The notes: a model not told the origin generated them from the sequence alone. DNA of 64,000 nt from Acidisarcina sp963790505 (GCA_963790505.1 CAWBOT010000004.1:372001-436000), one strand, 5' to 3'; numbered from the stretch's first letter, positions 34,526 through 44,882 are shown. Made by a program: numbers and translations.

Positions 34526-37240
34526 ATGGAGTTTGCCGAGGAAGTCCGGGAATTTCTCATCGAGAGCAACGAAAACCTCGGGGTCCTCGACCAGGAGATT
34601 GTAGAACTCGAGAAGAACCCCACCGACGAGAAGCTCGTCGCCAGCGTCTTTCGGACCATCCACACCATTAAGGGAACCTGCGGATTCTTCGGCTTCGAGA
34701 TCCTGGGATCGATCACCCACGTCGCGGAGAACATCCTCGGCCAGGTGCGTGAAAAGCAGCGCGACCTCACGCCCGAGCTCGTCTCGCTGGTGCTGCGTAC
34801 CGTGGACGTCGTGAAACTCGTGCTCGCGAACATCGAGGAACGCGGCGAAGAGGGCGAAGACGTCTACCAGGACCTGCGCCAGCAGCTCGACGACGCCTAT
34901 CACTTCCGCTCCGGATCGAGCGGATTGCCGCAGAATGCTGCCGAGCCGGAGATTGGGGCTCCTGCCGAACCTTCAGCCGCAGCTTCGCCCGCACCCTCAG
35001 AAAACACCGATGACGAAATCGAAGAACACCCGCCTGCTCTCTCTGGGCAAGACCAGGCCGGTCCGTCCCGCGCCGCAAACTCGAATGGAGCCTCGGCCGC
35101 CGCCTCGACCGCGGCTTCAGCCAGCGCAGCGGCCGGCTCGACCATCCGTGTCGACGTCAATCTGCTCGACAAACTAATGAACCTCGTCGGAGAGCTGGTG
35201 CTCGCCCGCAATCAGATCCTTCAGGGCAACGCCAACCAGACCGGCACAAGTAGCGGCGCCTCGCAGCGGCTGAACCTCATCACCAGCGAGCTTCAGGAAG
35301 GCGTCATGCGGACGCGCATGCAGCCCATCGGCGTGGTGTGGAACAAACTGCCCCGCGTCGTCCGCGATCTGGCCTCCGACGTTGGCAAGCAGATCGATAT
35401 TCAGATGGAAGGCGCGGAGACGGAACTCGATAAGACCATCATCGAGGCCATCAAAGACCCGCTGACCCACATCGTTCGCAACTCCTGCGACCACGGCATT
35501 GAAACGCCGGACGTCCGGGCCGCCAAAGGCAAGAGCATCGCGGGAACCATCCTGCTCCGGGCTTATCACGAGGGCGGCCACGTCAACATCGAGATCTCTG
35601 ACGACGGCGCGGGCATCGATCCCGAGCGCGTGAAGCGCAAAGCCGTCGAGAAAGGACTTGTTCGCGCCGAGCAGACCGCGCAGATGAGCGAATGGGAGGC
35701 GCTGCGCCTCGTCTTCCTGCCTGGTTTTTCGACTGCCGAAAAGGTAAGCAGCATCTCCGGCCGCGGCGTCGGCATGGACGTGGTGAAGACCAACATCGAA
35801 AAGATCGGCGGAGCCGTCGATCTCTTCAATCGGCCCGGCGTCAACGGACACGGATCGGGCAGCACGGTCAAGATTAAGATCCCGCTCACCCTCGCAATCA
35901 TCCCCGGCCTGATCGTGAACGTGAACAGCACCAGACTCAACGACAGTCCGCAGGTAAAACGGGAAGACCGCTTCGTGATCCCGCAGGCAAACCTGCTCGA
36001 GCTGGTGCGACTCGAGGGCGTCGAAGGCCGCAAACAGATCGAAAGCATCCACGGCACCGAAGTCTACCGCCGCCGCGGCAAGCTGCTGCCCTTGGCCCAT
36101 CTCGGCCGGCTGCTCGGGCTGGCGCCCGCCCAGGAAGCCGACGACGCGCTGAACATCGTCATCGTGCAGGCGGAGGAGACCGCCTTCGGCCTGGTGGTCG
36201 ACGGCGTGAGCGACACCCAGGAGATCGTCGTCAAAGCGCTCGGCAAGCAGTTGAAGGCGCTGAGCTGCTACGTCGGCGCGACCATTATGGGCGATGGCAA
36301 GATCGCACTGATTCTGGACGTGCCGGGATTAGCGCGGTTGGCCAACATTCTGCCCCAGTCTCTGGAGCGAGCCCGCGTTGAGACCAAAGCCCCCGAGGCG
36401 ATGAAAGATGCGCGGCAGACTCTGCTGCTCTTCAGTGCCGGGCGCTTCTCCCGCCTCGTGGTTCCGTTGTCGATGGTGGCCCGGCTGGAGGAGTTTCCCG
36501 CCTCCCGTGTGGAGTACGGCGCCGGCGTCCCGGTCCTGCATTACCGTGACGTGATCTTGCCGCTGGCCTGGGTCGGGGCCATGCTCGACCCGGCCGCGCC
36601 GCCCGCAGCAACGGGCGACTGCCTGCAGGTCATCGTCTTCAGCGAAGGCAACCGGCACGTCGGCCTGGTGGTCGACCAGATCCTCGACATTGTTGAAGAG
36701 GCGGTCACCGTCAAGCGGGCCAACCCCGCATTCGGCCTGCTGGGCTCGGGAGTTGTCGGCGGCAAGGTCACCGACTTCATCGACCTCGGGCAGCTCTTAA
36801 AGGCGGCCACCGGCGACCGGCAGGAGACTTTCTCGTCTCATCCGCAACCCCAGGGCACGCTCTTGCTTCTCGATCCCTCCAAGATCTCCCGAGGCGTGCT
36901 CCGCGGCTATCTGGAGATGAACGGCCACAACGTGATCGAAGCGGCATCCGTCGAGGCGGTACTTGAGGCGCTCTCCAGGCATCCGCTGCAAATTGTCGTC
37001 AGCGCCGGTGGGGCGGCGCACACCGCCGAACTTCTCGATGCGATGCGAAGCCGGGAAGCCATGGCGGCGACGCCGGTGCTTGCCCTGGCGGATCCGAGCG
37101 AAGACTCGATCTGGGAAAGCCCCGGCGGCGGGCGCTTTGATGGCCTGGTCGCACGCGACGACCGCGCCGGCTTGCTGCGGTCTATCGCCGCAATGGCGGG
37201 AACATCCAGAGAACTAGCCGCCACAGGGAGTTCCAAATGA
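34526..37240 (+). CDS. cheA: Chemotaxis histidine kinase CheA with extra CheW-like and degenerate receiver domains
   Basis: This 904-residue protein begins with an Hpt (P1) domain with phospho-His46 in RTIHTIKGT. A long Pro/Ala/Ser linker (about 130-200) replaces most of P2. It is followed by P3 dimerisation (about 205-270), the P4 ATPase (about 275-455; NSCDHGIE, DDGAGIDPERV, GRGVGMDVV) and a P5 CheW-like domain (about 460-610). A second CheW-like stretch (about 630-760) and a C-terminal receiver-like region (about 770-900) come last. The receiver keeps only one Asp of the acidic pair (LLLLDPSKISR) and has Ser-Ala at the normal phospho-Asp position (IVVSAGG), so it should not accept phosphate. 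It heads the operon and overlaps cheW by 4 nt. Confidence 0.93.
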   Translation: MEFAEEVREFLIESNENLGVLDQEIVELEKNPTDEKLVASVFRTIHTIKGTCGFFGFEILGSITHVAENILGQVREKQRDLTPELVSLVLRTVDVVKLVLANIEERGEEGEDVYQDLRQQLDDAYHFRSGSSGLPQNAAEPEIGAPAEPSAAASPAPSENTDDEIEEHPPALSGQDQAGPSRAANSNGASAAASTAASASAAAGSTIRVDVNLLDKLMNLVGELVLARNQILQGNANQTGTSSGASQRLNLITSELQEGVMRTRMQPIGVVWNKLPRVVRDLASDVGKQIDIQMEGAETELDKTIIEAIKDPLTHIVRNSCDHGIETPDVRAAKGKSIAGTILLRAYHEGGHVNIEISDDGAGIDPERVKRKAVEKGLVRAEQTAQMSEWEALRLVFLPGFSTAEKVSSISGRGVGMDVVKTNIEKIGGAVDLFNRPGVNGHGSGSTVKIKIPLTLAIIPGLIVNVNSTRLNDSPQVKREDRFVIPQANLLELVRLEGVEGRKQIESIHGTEVYRRRGKLLPLAHLGRLLGLAPAQEADDALNIVIVQAEETAFGLVVDGVSDTQEIVVKALGKQLKALSCYVGATIMGDGKIALILDVPGLARLANILPQSLERARVETKAPEAMKDARQTLLLFSAGRFSRLVVPLSMVARLEEFPASRVEYGAGVPVLHYRDVILPLAWVGAMLDPAAPPAATGDCLQVIVFSEGNRHVGLVVDQILDIVEEAVTVKRANPAFGLLGSGVVGGKVTDFIDLGQLLKAATGDRQETFSSHPQPQGTLLLLDPSKISRGVLRGYLEMNGHNVIEAASVEAVLEALSRHPLQIVVSAGGAAHTAELLDAMRSREAMAATPVLALADPSEDSIWESPGGGRFDGLVARDDRAGLLRSIAAMAGTSRELAATGSSK

Positions 37241-37716
37241 CCCTTACTGGTACATCGGCAACCGCAGCATCGATCGGCAGAGGGGAAACCCGGCAGTACT
37301 CGACCTTCCGTGTCGGCGACATGTTCATGGGAATTGAGCTCACTCGAGTGCAGGAGCTGCTCCGCTTTCAGGAGATGACCAATGTCCCCCTCGCCCCCTC
37401 GGCGATCGAAGGCCTGATCAATCTGCGCGGGCAGATCGTGACCGCTTTGGATGTGCGGAGAATTCTCGGGCTTCCGGCGATGGAGTCCCAGGACTCGCCG
37501 CCGATGAACATAGTAATCCAGTCGGAGGGCGGTCCGGTGAGCCTGCTGGTAGACGAGATATGCGACGTGCTCGACGTCCCGCTCGAGGCCTCGACGCCCG
37601 TGCCGGAAAACATGCCCGCCGGGCAGCGTGAGCTCATTGAAGACGTGTATCAGCTGGAATGCGGCCTGCTGCTCATTATGAACAGCGCACGCGTGTTGGA
37701 GACGGCCGCGAACTGA
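37237..37716 (+). CDS. cheW: Chemotaxis coupling protein CheW
   Basis: This 159-residue single CheW domain has YSTFRVGDMFMGIEL, then EGLINLRGQIVTALDVRRILG (key region at about residues 66-88) and a C-terminal SLLVDEICDV strand. It bridges CheA and chemoreceptors in the signalling array. Its ATG overlaps the cheA stop (ATGA), and the MCP gene follows at once, so the three arrays components are produced together. Length and sequence are normal for the family. Confidence 0.95.
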   Translation: MTLTGTSATAASIGRGETRQYSTFRVGDMFMGIELTRVQELLRFQEMTNVPLAPSAIEGLINLRGQIVTALDVRRILGLPAMESQDSPPMNIVIQSEGGPVSLLVDEICDVLDVPLEASTPVPENMPAGQRELIEDVYQLECGLLLIMNSARVLETAAN

Positions 37717-37791
37717 ATGCAGAGTCATGCAGGTAGGCCGCAGGCCCACAAGAGATTGAACGCAGTCAACGGAATGATCGGGAGAGAAATC

Positions 37792-39483
37792 ATGTCGAGT
37801 CAGCATGGCAGGAATGGCAGTGCAGTATTGGAAGCTCCTGCTTATTCGGGCAAGAGTGCAGGTGTCCCCGCCTCCACCGGAGCGCGGCGTTCCGTGGCGG
37901 CAAATGCTTCGGCAATCACCGCGGAAAAGGCCGCCGAGCTTGAGGCGATCGTAGCCGCCATCGGCAAGTCGCAGGCGGTGATCGAGTTCCAGATGGACGG
38001 CACGATCCTCGCCGCCAACGACAATTTCCTGACAACTCTCGGCTACAGCCTGGAAGAAATTAGAGGCCGGCACCACCGGATGTTTGTCGAGCCGGCCGAG
38101 CAAAACTCTCCCGCCTACGCCGAGTTCTGGGCAAAGCTCAATCGCGGCGAGTATCAGTCGGGGGAGTACAAGCGCGTTGGCAAGGGCGGCAAAGAGATCT
38201 GGATCCAGGCCTCCTACAATCCGCTCCTTGACCTCAATGGGCGGCCCTTCAAAGTCGTCAAGTTTGCTACCGATGTGACCGGACAGAAGCTGGCGAGTGC
38301 CAACTTCTCTGGCCAGATCGCGGCCATCGGCAAGTCGCAGGCGGTGATCGAGTTCCAGATGGATGGCGCCATCCTGACCGCCAATGAAAATTTCCTCAAG
38401 ACCGTCGGATACAGCCTCGATGAGATCAAAGGACGGCACCACCGCATGTTTGTCGAACCGGCGGAGCAGAACTCTCCTGCCTACGCCGAGTTCTGGGCAA
38501 AGCTGAACCGCGGCGAGTATCAGTCCGCCGAATACAAGCGCGTCGGCAAGGGCGGCAAAGAGATCTGGATCCAGGCTTCTTACAACCCGATCCTCGACCT
38601 CAATGGACGGCCCTTCAAAGTCGTCAAGTTTGCCACCGACGTCACCGAGCAGGTCAAGATGCGCAGCGGGATGGCCGAGTTGCTGACCACCATCAGCGAA
38701 ACGTCGATCGCCATCGCCGCCTCCGCCGAAGAACTGACCGCCGTCAGCCAGCAACTGACCACCAACGCGGGAGACACCGCGCAACAGGCCAACGCCGCAT
38801 CGTCGACCAGCGAACAGGTTTCAGCGAACGTAAATGTGGTCGCGGCAAGCTCAGAAGAGATGATGGCCTCCATCCGCGAGATCTCCAAGAGCGCGACCGA
38901 AGCCGCGCGGGTCGCGAAAGCCGCCGTCACCATCGCCGAGACCACCAACCAGACCATCCATCAGCTGGGCACATCGAGCTCCGAGATCGGCAAAGTCATC
39001 AAGGTCATCACGTCGATCGCCCAGCAGACCAACCTGCTCGCGCTCAATGCCACCATCGAAGCCGCCCGCGCCGGGGAGGCCGGCAAGGGCTTCGCCGTCG
39101 TCGCCAACGAGGTAAAGGAGCTTGCCAAAGAAACCGCGCGGGCCACCGAAGAGATCGGGCAGAAGATCGAGGCGATCCAGACCGACACTCAGGCAGCCGT
39201 TAAGGCGATCGGCGAGGTCAGCCAGATCATCACTCAAGTGAACGACATCTCGAACGTCATCGCCTCGGCCGTCGAGGAGCAGACCGCCACCACCACGGAG
39301 ATCGGACGCAACGTGACCGAGGCTGCGATGGGCACCAACGAAATCGCGAGTAGCATCTCGGGAGTCGCGAAATCGGCGCAGATGACCATGGCGGGGGCAG
39401 CCGATACTCAAACCTCGGCCCGTTCGTTAAGTGAGATGGCCGCAAATCTGCAGCTCCTCGCAAGCCGGGTCAACCACGGGTAG
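37792..39483 (+). CDS. Soluble methyl-accepting chemotaxis protein with tandem near-identical PAS domains
   Basis: This 563-residue receptor has no membrane helix. Residues about 56-164 and 178-286 are two PAS domains that are nearly identical to each other (GKSQAVIEFQMDG, GRHHRMFVEPAEQNSP, YKRVGKGGKEIWIQASYNP and VVKFATDVT occur in both). Residues about 300-560 form the MCP signalling coiled coil with the hairpin QTNLLALNATIEAARAG. The layout is that of cytoplasmic PAS-PAS-MCP proteins such as BdlA and Aer-like sensors, which often respond to redox or oxygen. The ATG at 37792 was chosen for GGGAGAG 6 nt upstream; an ATG directly after cheW (37717) lacks one. Confidence 0.92.
   Translation: MSSQHGRNGSAVLEAPAYSGKSAGVPASTGARRSVAANASAITAEKAAELEAIVAAIGKSQAVIEFQMDGTILAANDNFLTTLGYSLEEIRGRHHRMFVEPAEQNSPAYAEFWAKLNRGEYQSGEYKRVGKGGKEIWIQASYNPLLDLNGRPFKVVKFATDVTGQKLASANFSGQIAAIGKSQAVIEFQMDGAILTANENFLKTVGYSLDEIKGRHHRMFVEPAEQNSPAYAEFWAKLNRGEYQSAEYKRVGKGGKEIWIQASYNPILDLNGRPFKVVKFATDVTEQVKMRSGMAELLTTISETSIAIAASAEELTAVSQQLTTNAGDTAQQANAASSTSEQVSANVNVVAASSEEMMASIREISKSATEAARVAKAAVTIAETTNQTIHQLGTSSSEIGKVIKVITSIAQQTNLLALNATIEAARAGEAGKGFAVVANEVKELAKETARATEEIGQKIEAIQTDTQAAVKAIGEVSQIITQVNDISNVIASAVEEQTATTTEIGRNVTEAAMGTNEIASSISGVAKSAQMTMAGAADTQTSARSLSEMAANLQLLASRVNHG
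37957..38283 (+). repeat. PAS-coding direct repeat, copy 1
   Basis: First copy of a roughly 327-nt coding repeat within the MCP gene, offset by 366 nt from copy 2. Long stretches are identical at the DNA level (for example GGCAAGTCGCAGGCGGTGAT), so the duplication is recent or maintained by gene conversion. Confidence 0.8.
38323..38649 (+). repeat. PAS-coding direct repeat, copy 2
   Basis: Second copy of the PAS-coding repeat. Differences from copy 1 are mostly third-position changes and conservative substitutions (for example AANDNFLTTLGYSLEEIRG against TANENFLKTVGYSLDEIKG). Confidence 0.8.
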
Positions 39484-39564
39484 CGGCCCCGGCCGCCGGA
39501 TAAGGGCAAACAAAGCAATGCCCCAGCATGCCAAGGAAATTCGTGAGAGGAGACTCACGTACTG

Positions 39565-39942
39565 ATGCCCGCTAAAGCCCTGGTCGTCGATGACTCCCGT
39601 GCCATGCGAGGCATTCTCGTCAAGATCCTCGCACGCCTCGGCTTCGAGGTGCTGCAGGCAGCCGACGGGCGTGAAGCCCTCGAGGTGCTCAACAAGGAAT
39701 CCTCGCCCTTCAATCTGGTTCTCTCCGACTGGAATATGCCGGAGATGAATGGGCTGGAGTTCGTCAAAGCGCTTCGAGCGGACGCGAGATTCGCTGCCGT
39801 CACCGTGGTCATGGTGACCACCGAGACGCACATCGAACAAATGCTTATCGCTCTCGAGGCCGGAGCCAACGAATACATCATGAAGCCGTTTACCGCTGAT
39901 GTTGTTGAGGACAAGCTCCGCTTGCTCCAAGTGGTGAAGTAA
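39565..39942 (+). CDS. cheY: CheY-type single-domain response regulator
   Basis: This 125-residue receiver domain alone has the acidic pair D9-D10, phosphoacceptor D55 in LVLSDWNMPEMNG, the switch Thr in MVTTE and K107 in YIMKPF. All catalytic residues are present, so it can take phosphate from CheA. In this operon it is the obvious output regulator; its target (flagellar motor, pilus or another device) is not encoded nearby. It lies 81 nt after the MCP gene and 6 nt before cheB. Confidence 0.93.
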   Translation: MPAKALVVDDSRAMRGILVKILARLGFEVLQAADGREALEVLNKESSPFNLVLSDWNMPEMNGLEFVKALRADARFAAVTVVMVTTETHIEQMLIALEAGANEYIMKPFTADVVEDKLRLLQVVK

Positions 39943-39948
39943 AACCCG

Positions 39949-41121
39949 ATGATCAACCAGAGCGCTCTGTCCTCGATGACCGGTCCGCCGCCCCAGAGCT
40001 CCCTGAACCGGCTCGGCCGGAAGATTCGCATTCTGGTGGTCGACGATTCCGTCGTGATCCGCCGCATCATCTCCCAGGCGCTGAACGCTGACCCCGCCTT
40101 CGAGGTCGTTGGCTTTGCGGCCAATGGAGCGCTCGCGCTCCAAAAAGCGGCGGAACTTAAGCCGGACGTGATTACCCTGGACATCGAGATGCCCGAGATG
40201 GACGGACTGACCACGGTCCGCCGGCTCCGCGAAGCATCGTCCTCGGCATGCGTCATTATGTGCAGCACACTTACCTCTCGAGGCGCTTCCGCGACCATCG
40301 ATGCGCTGATCCTCGGGGCCAACGACTACGTGACCAAGCCCTCTAACACCGGACCAATGGACACCGCGCTCACCATGCTCCGCGACGAGCTCATCCCCAA
40401 GATCAAACAATTCTTTGAGGCGAAGAAGCTCGCCGCCCCGCCCCGCCTGCCCTCGCACTCCGTCCTTCCCGCCTCCGCCGCCGCGCGCTCCGTTCCTTCG
40501 ACGGTCCCAGTCCGCCATCCCGGCGCCCCCTTGTTCACCATGCCCGCTGAACGCAAAATTGTGGCGATCGGTGTTTCGACCGGCGGCCCGACCGCGCTGA
40601 TGGAAATCCTGCCGCTCTTCCCCGCCTCCTTCCCGCTGCCGGTCGTGATCGTGCAGCACATGCCTCCGCTCTTTACCAGGCTGCTGGCCGAGCGCCTGCA
40701 TGCGCAGAGCGGCTTTGAGGTAATCGAGGCGGCAGACGGCACCGCGCTGCGGCCGGGCCGCGTCGTTCTCGCCCCCGGCGACTATCACATGCGTCTCCAC
40801 CGCTCCGCAAACCAGGTATCCGTGAAGCTCGACCAGGGCCCGCGCGAAAACTCCTGTCGCCCCGCCGTCGATGTCCTCTTTCGTTCCGTCGCCGAAGTCT
40901 ATGCGGGAGGAGTAATCGCGGTCATTTTGACCGGCATGGGTCAGGACGGCCTGCGCGGCGCAGAGCAACTGAAGAACAGAGGCGCCTACGTCATCGCCCA
41001 GGATCAGAGTTCTAGCGTGGTCTGGGGAATGCCTGGGGCAGTCGTCGAGGCCGGGCTGGCGGATTCGGTCCTGAGCCTTCATGCCGTAGTGCCCGAGATA
41101 TTGAAGCAGGTGTCGCGATGA
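39949..41121 (+). CDS. cheB: Chemotaxis protein-glutamate methylesterase CheB
   Basis: This 390-residue protein has an N-terminal receiver (about 25-145) with D32-D33 and phosphoacceptor D78 (VITLDIEMPEMDG). A Pro/Ala/Ser linker follows (about 162-198). The C-terminal methylesterase has catalytic triad S210 (GVSTGGP), H237 (VQHMPP) and D333 (LTGMGQDG). It removes methyl groups, and deamidates glutamines, on the MCP signalling domain for adaptation. It overlaps cheR by 4 nt (ATGA), so the two adaptation enzymes are coupled. Confidence 0.96.
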   Translation: MINQSALSSMTGPPPQSSLNRLGRKIRILVVDDSVVIRRIISQALNADPAFEVVGFAANGALALQKAAELKPDVITLDIEMPEMDGLTTVRRLREASSSACVIMCSTLTSRGASATIDALILGANDYVTKPSNTGPMDTALTMLRDELIPKIKQFFEAKKLAAPPRLPSHSVLPASAAARSVPSTVPVRHPGAPLFTMPAERKIVAIGVSTGGPTALMEILPLFPASFPLPVVIVQHMPPLFTRLLAERLHAQSGFEVIEAADGTALRPGRVVLAPGDYHMRLHRSANQVSVKLDQGPRENSCRPAVDVLFRSVAEVYAGGVIAVILTGMGQDGLRGAEQLKNRGAYVIAQDQSSSVVWGMPGAVVEAGLADSVLSLHAVVPEILKQVSR

Positions 41122-41996
41122 CTGTCCTCGCAGCCAAGGCCCCGGCAACCCCAACCTCGGTCCCCGCCTCGAACTCAGCGGCGGCGCTGGTTGTCGTGAC
41201 CCCCGAAAACTACCGCTACCTGCAGCAGGAGATCTACCGCGAATCGGGAATCGTCCTCGATCAGGACAAGCACTACCTGCTCGAATCGCGGCTGATGCCG
41301 GTCGCGCGCGCGGCAGGTCTGGCGTCGCTCGACGAACTCTGCTCGCGACTGCGCGCAAGGGCCTCCGCCAGCCTCGCGCGCCAGGTGATCGAGGCCCTGA
41401 CCACCAACGAAACCCTCTTCTTCCGTGATATGGCGCCGTTCGAGGCGCTCCGTCAACGCATTATTCCCGAGCTGATGGAGAAGCGCCCGCAGCGACTGGC
41501 CATCTGGTCGGCCGCCGCTTCTTCCGGACAAGAGGCATACAGCATCTCGATGTTGCTCCGCGAGATGGGCGCGGGAGTCTGTCCAGCCGAAATTCTCGGC
41601 ACCGATCTCTCCGAGCAAATCCTGGAGCGCGCCCGCGAAGCGAAATATGTGCAATTCGAAGTCAACCGCGGACTACCCGCGCAATACCTGGTCAAATATT
41701 TCAAACGCGACGGACTCGACTGGACTCTCAAAGACGAGATACGGCAGACAGTGAAGTTTCGCCGCTTCGATCTCCGCCAGCCGATGGCCGCGCTGGGGAA
41801 GTTCGATATCGTCCTTTGCCGCAACGTGCTGATCTATTTCGATGTCGAAACGAAGGTGAAAATACTCCATCAGATCCACGGCGCACTCAACCCCGGAGGC
41901 TATCTGCTGCTCGGCGGCGCAGAAACAACCTTGAACCTGCAAGGCCAGTTCGAGCGCGTAGCCCACGGCAACACAGCTGTTTACCGGAAAGGATAG
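41118..41996 (+). CDS. cheR: Chemotaxis protein methyltransferase CheR
   Basis: This 292-residue SAM-dependent enzyme methylates MCP glutamates. It has an N-terminal helical domain (about residues 25-110; YRYLQQEIYRESGIVLD, ETLFFRD) and a C-terminal SAM-binding domain with IWSAAASSGQEAYSIS, ILGTDLSE and DIVLCRNVLIYFD. There are no TPRs or pentapeptide-binding beta-subdomain oddities visible. It overlaps cheB at its start and is followed by the CheX-like gene 9 nt on. Confidence 0.95.
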   Translation: MTVLAAKAPATPTSVPASNSAAALVVVTPENYRYLQQEIYRESGIVLDQDKHYLLESRLMPVARAAGLASLDELCSRLRARASASLARQVIEALTTNETLFFRDMAPFEALRQRIIPELMEKRPQRLAIWSAAASSGQEAYSISMLLREMGAGVCPAEILGTDLSEQILERAREAKYVQFEVNRGLPAQYLVKYFKRDGLDWTLKDEIRQTVKFRRFDLRQPMAALGKFDIVLCRNVLIYFDVETKVKILHQIHGALNPGGYLLLGGAETTLNLQGQFERVAHGNTAVYRKG

Positions 41997-42005
41997 GGTC
42001 CGACC

Positions 42006-42485
42006 ATGCTGGCAACGATACAAACCGAGGAACACCTCGCCGAACAAGTCCGCATCGTCGGCGAGGTCTTTGGCGTCATGGCCGACGTGGTCACCGAGCC
42101 GGTCGACTCGCCAATCCAGGAGGCATGGCCGCCCGCCCAGGAACTCGTCACCGCAGCCATCTACTTCACCGAGCCGTGGAAGGGCGCGATGATGCTCGAG
42201 TGCGTGCTGCCGCTGGCCTTCGCGTTCACCGCCCGGCTGATGTCCGTGCCGCTGCCAACCACAGTCGACGCCGACGTATGCGACTCCCTCGCCGAACTCG
42301 TCAACATGATCGCCGGAAACTTCAAGGCTCTAATGCCGCCCGAGACGGGAATCTCAATCCCTTCGATTGTCCGCGGCCGGGACTACATCCTCCAACTGCG
42401 CGGAAGCAAGACCCTCAGCCAGACTGTCTTTCGTACCGAGTTAGGGGAGTTCTGCTTGACGCTGGTCGGAGTCACGGTGAAGTAG
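42006..42485 (+). CDS. CheX-like chemotaxis phosphatase
   Basis: This is a 159-residue protein of the CheC/CheX/FliY fold. The phosphatase signature ExxN occurs as E97-L-V-N100 in CDSLAELVNMIAGN, the single-motif arrangement of CheX. Family members dephosphorylate CheY-P. As there is no cheZ or cheC in the operon, this is the likely signal-termination enzyme. It is the last gene of the chemosensory operon and converges on the sucCD operon, with stops 10 nt apart. Confidence 0.82.
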   Translation: MLATIQTEEHLAEQVRIVGEVFGVMADVVTEPVDSPIQEAWPPAQELVTAAIYFTEPWKGAMMLECVLPLAFAFTARLMSVPLPTTVDADVCDSLAELVNMIAGNFKALMPPETGISIPSIVRGRDYILQLRGSKTLSQTVFRTELGEFCLTLVGVTVK

Positions 42486-42495
42486 GCCATGGGCC

Positions 42496-42825
42496 TTAAG
42501 AAGGAGATTCGTTCCAACCGTGGAAGGTGGAGTAGCGGATAAACTGCGGGTTGCGTGCAACGTCCTCTGCAATTTCTTGAAGCTCTTTGGAAAGGCCGTC
42601 TTTGCATTCCTTCTCACGGACCGGTTCAACGTGGCTAAGCGCCACCATCTGAACACGGAGTGTATCCATCAACTCTCGGGCACGCCGCTGGAAGATATCT
42701 CGATCGGCGGCGGTCGTCAATACATACACAAACGCCCCGGACGAAGTCTTGAGAATCTCACTCTTCGGCAGAGCCGCAACCTCGACGAGTCCGATCCACA
42801 CCTCGGCTCGCGCCTCAGCGGTCAC
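42496..42825 (-). CDS. Hypothetical protein coupled to sucCD
   Basis: This is a 109-residue soluble protein with no recognised domain. The first half is predicted beta/alpha (AEVWIGLVEVAALPKSEILK, GAFVYVLTTAADR), the second half helical. It starts with GTG 3 nt after the sucD stop, with GGGAAGG eight bases upstream, so it is genuinely expressed with succinyl-CoA synthetase. A link to the TCA cycle is implied only by position. The segment SSGAFVYVLTTA resembles a small sensory or ligand-binding strand pair but is too short to assign. Confidence 0.65.
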   Translation of the reverse strand: MTAEARAEVWIGLVEVAALPKSEILKTSSGAFVYVLTTAADRDIFQRRARELMDTLRVQMVALSHVEPVREKECKDGLSKELQEIAEDVARNPQFIRYSTFHGWNESPS

Positions 42826-42828
42826 CGG

Positions 42829-43703
42829 CTACGCCTTCCCAATCACCCTGGCCAGCGTCTCGCCAATCGCCGCCGGCGACTGCACCACATGAATCCCCGC
42901 AGCAGTCAGCGCCTTCATTTTGTCGGCAGCGGTGCCCTGGCCTCCGGAGATGATCGCTCCTGCGTGGCCCATGCGGCGCCCCGGAGGCGCGGTCTGTCCA
43001 GCGATGAAGCCGATCACCGGCTTCTTCACAAACTCTTTGACGTAGGCGGCTGCGGCCTCTTCAGCCGTACCTCCAATCTCGCCGATCAGGATGATCGATT
43101 CAGTTCCCGGGTCTTCATTCAGCAGCTTCAGCGCGTCGATATGGTTCGTCCCGATGATCGGATCGCCGCCGATGCCAATCGCAGTCGACTGACCGATTCC
43201 GCGTTGCGTGAGCTGATAGACAGCCTCATAGGTCAGCGTGCCCGAGCGCGAAACGATACCAACCGAACCCTCTTTATGAATGCGGCCTGGCATGATCCCA
43301 ATCTTGGCTTTGCCCGGCGAAATGACGCCCGGGCAGTTCGGTCCGATCAGGCGCGATTTGGAATGCTTCAGCACACTCCACACCTTGACCATGTCGATGG
43401 TTGGAATGCCCTCGGTGATGCAGACGATCAGCGGCAATCCCGCATCTTCGGCCTCGAGAATCGCATCGGCGGCGAAGGGTGGTGGAACGAAGATGACGGT
43501 GGCATTTGCGCCGGTTTCTTTCACCGCATCGGCGACGGTATCGAAGACCGGCCAGCCCTCGTGGATTGTCCCACCCTTGCCCGGCGTTACTCCGCCAACC
43601 ACCTTCGTTCCGTACTCGGCGCAGCCTTTCGCATGAAAGGTGCCTTCTTTACCGGTGATTCCCTGCACGATCAATCGCGTGTCATTGCCAACAAGAACTG
43701 ACA

Positions 43704-43704
<1 letters not shown>
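42829..43704 (-). CDS. sucD: Succinyl-CoA synthetase alpha subunit
   Basis: This 291-residue subunit carries the phosphohistidine and CoA-binding domain. It has TGKEGTFHAKGCAEYGTK at the N-terminus (CoA site), GPNCPGVISPG and the active-site His in GHAGAIISGGQGTA. With SucC it makes succinate and ATP or GTP from succinyl-CoA. Its ATG overlaps the sucC stop by one base (TAATG on the coding strand). The length is standard. Confidence 0.97.

Positions 43705-44882
<1,178 letters not shown>

Noticed and set aside
36907..38784. Very long open frame antisense to cheA, cheW and the MCP gene
   Set aside because: It is a shadow of GC-rich coding DNA; the plus-strand frames carry all recognisable domains. 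The same reasoning rejects the long antisense frames at 20155-21918, 39427-41358 and 56313-57875.
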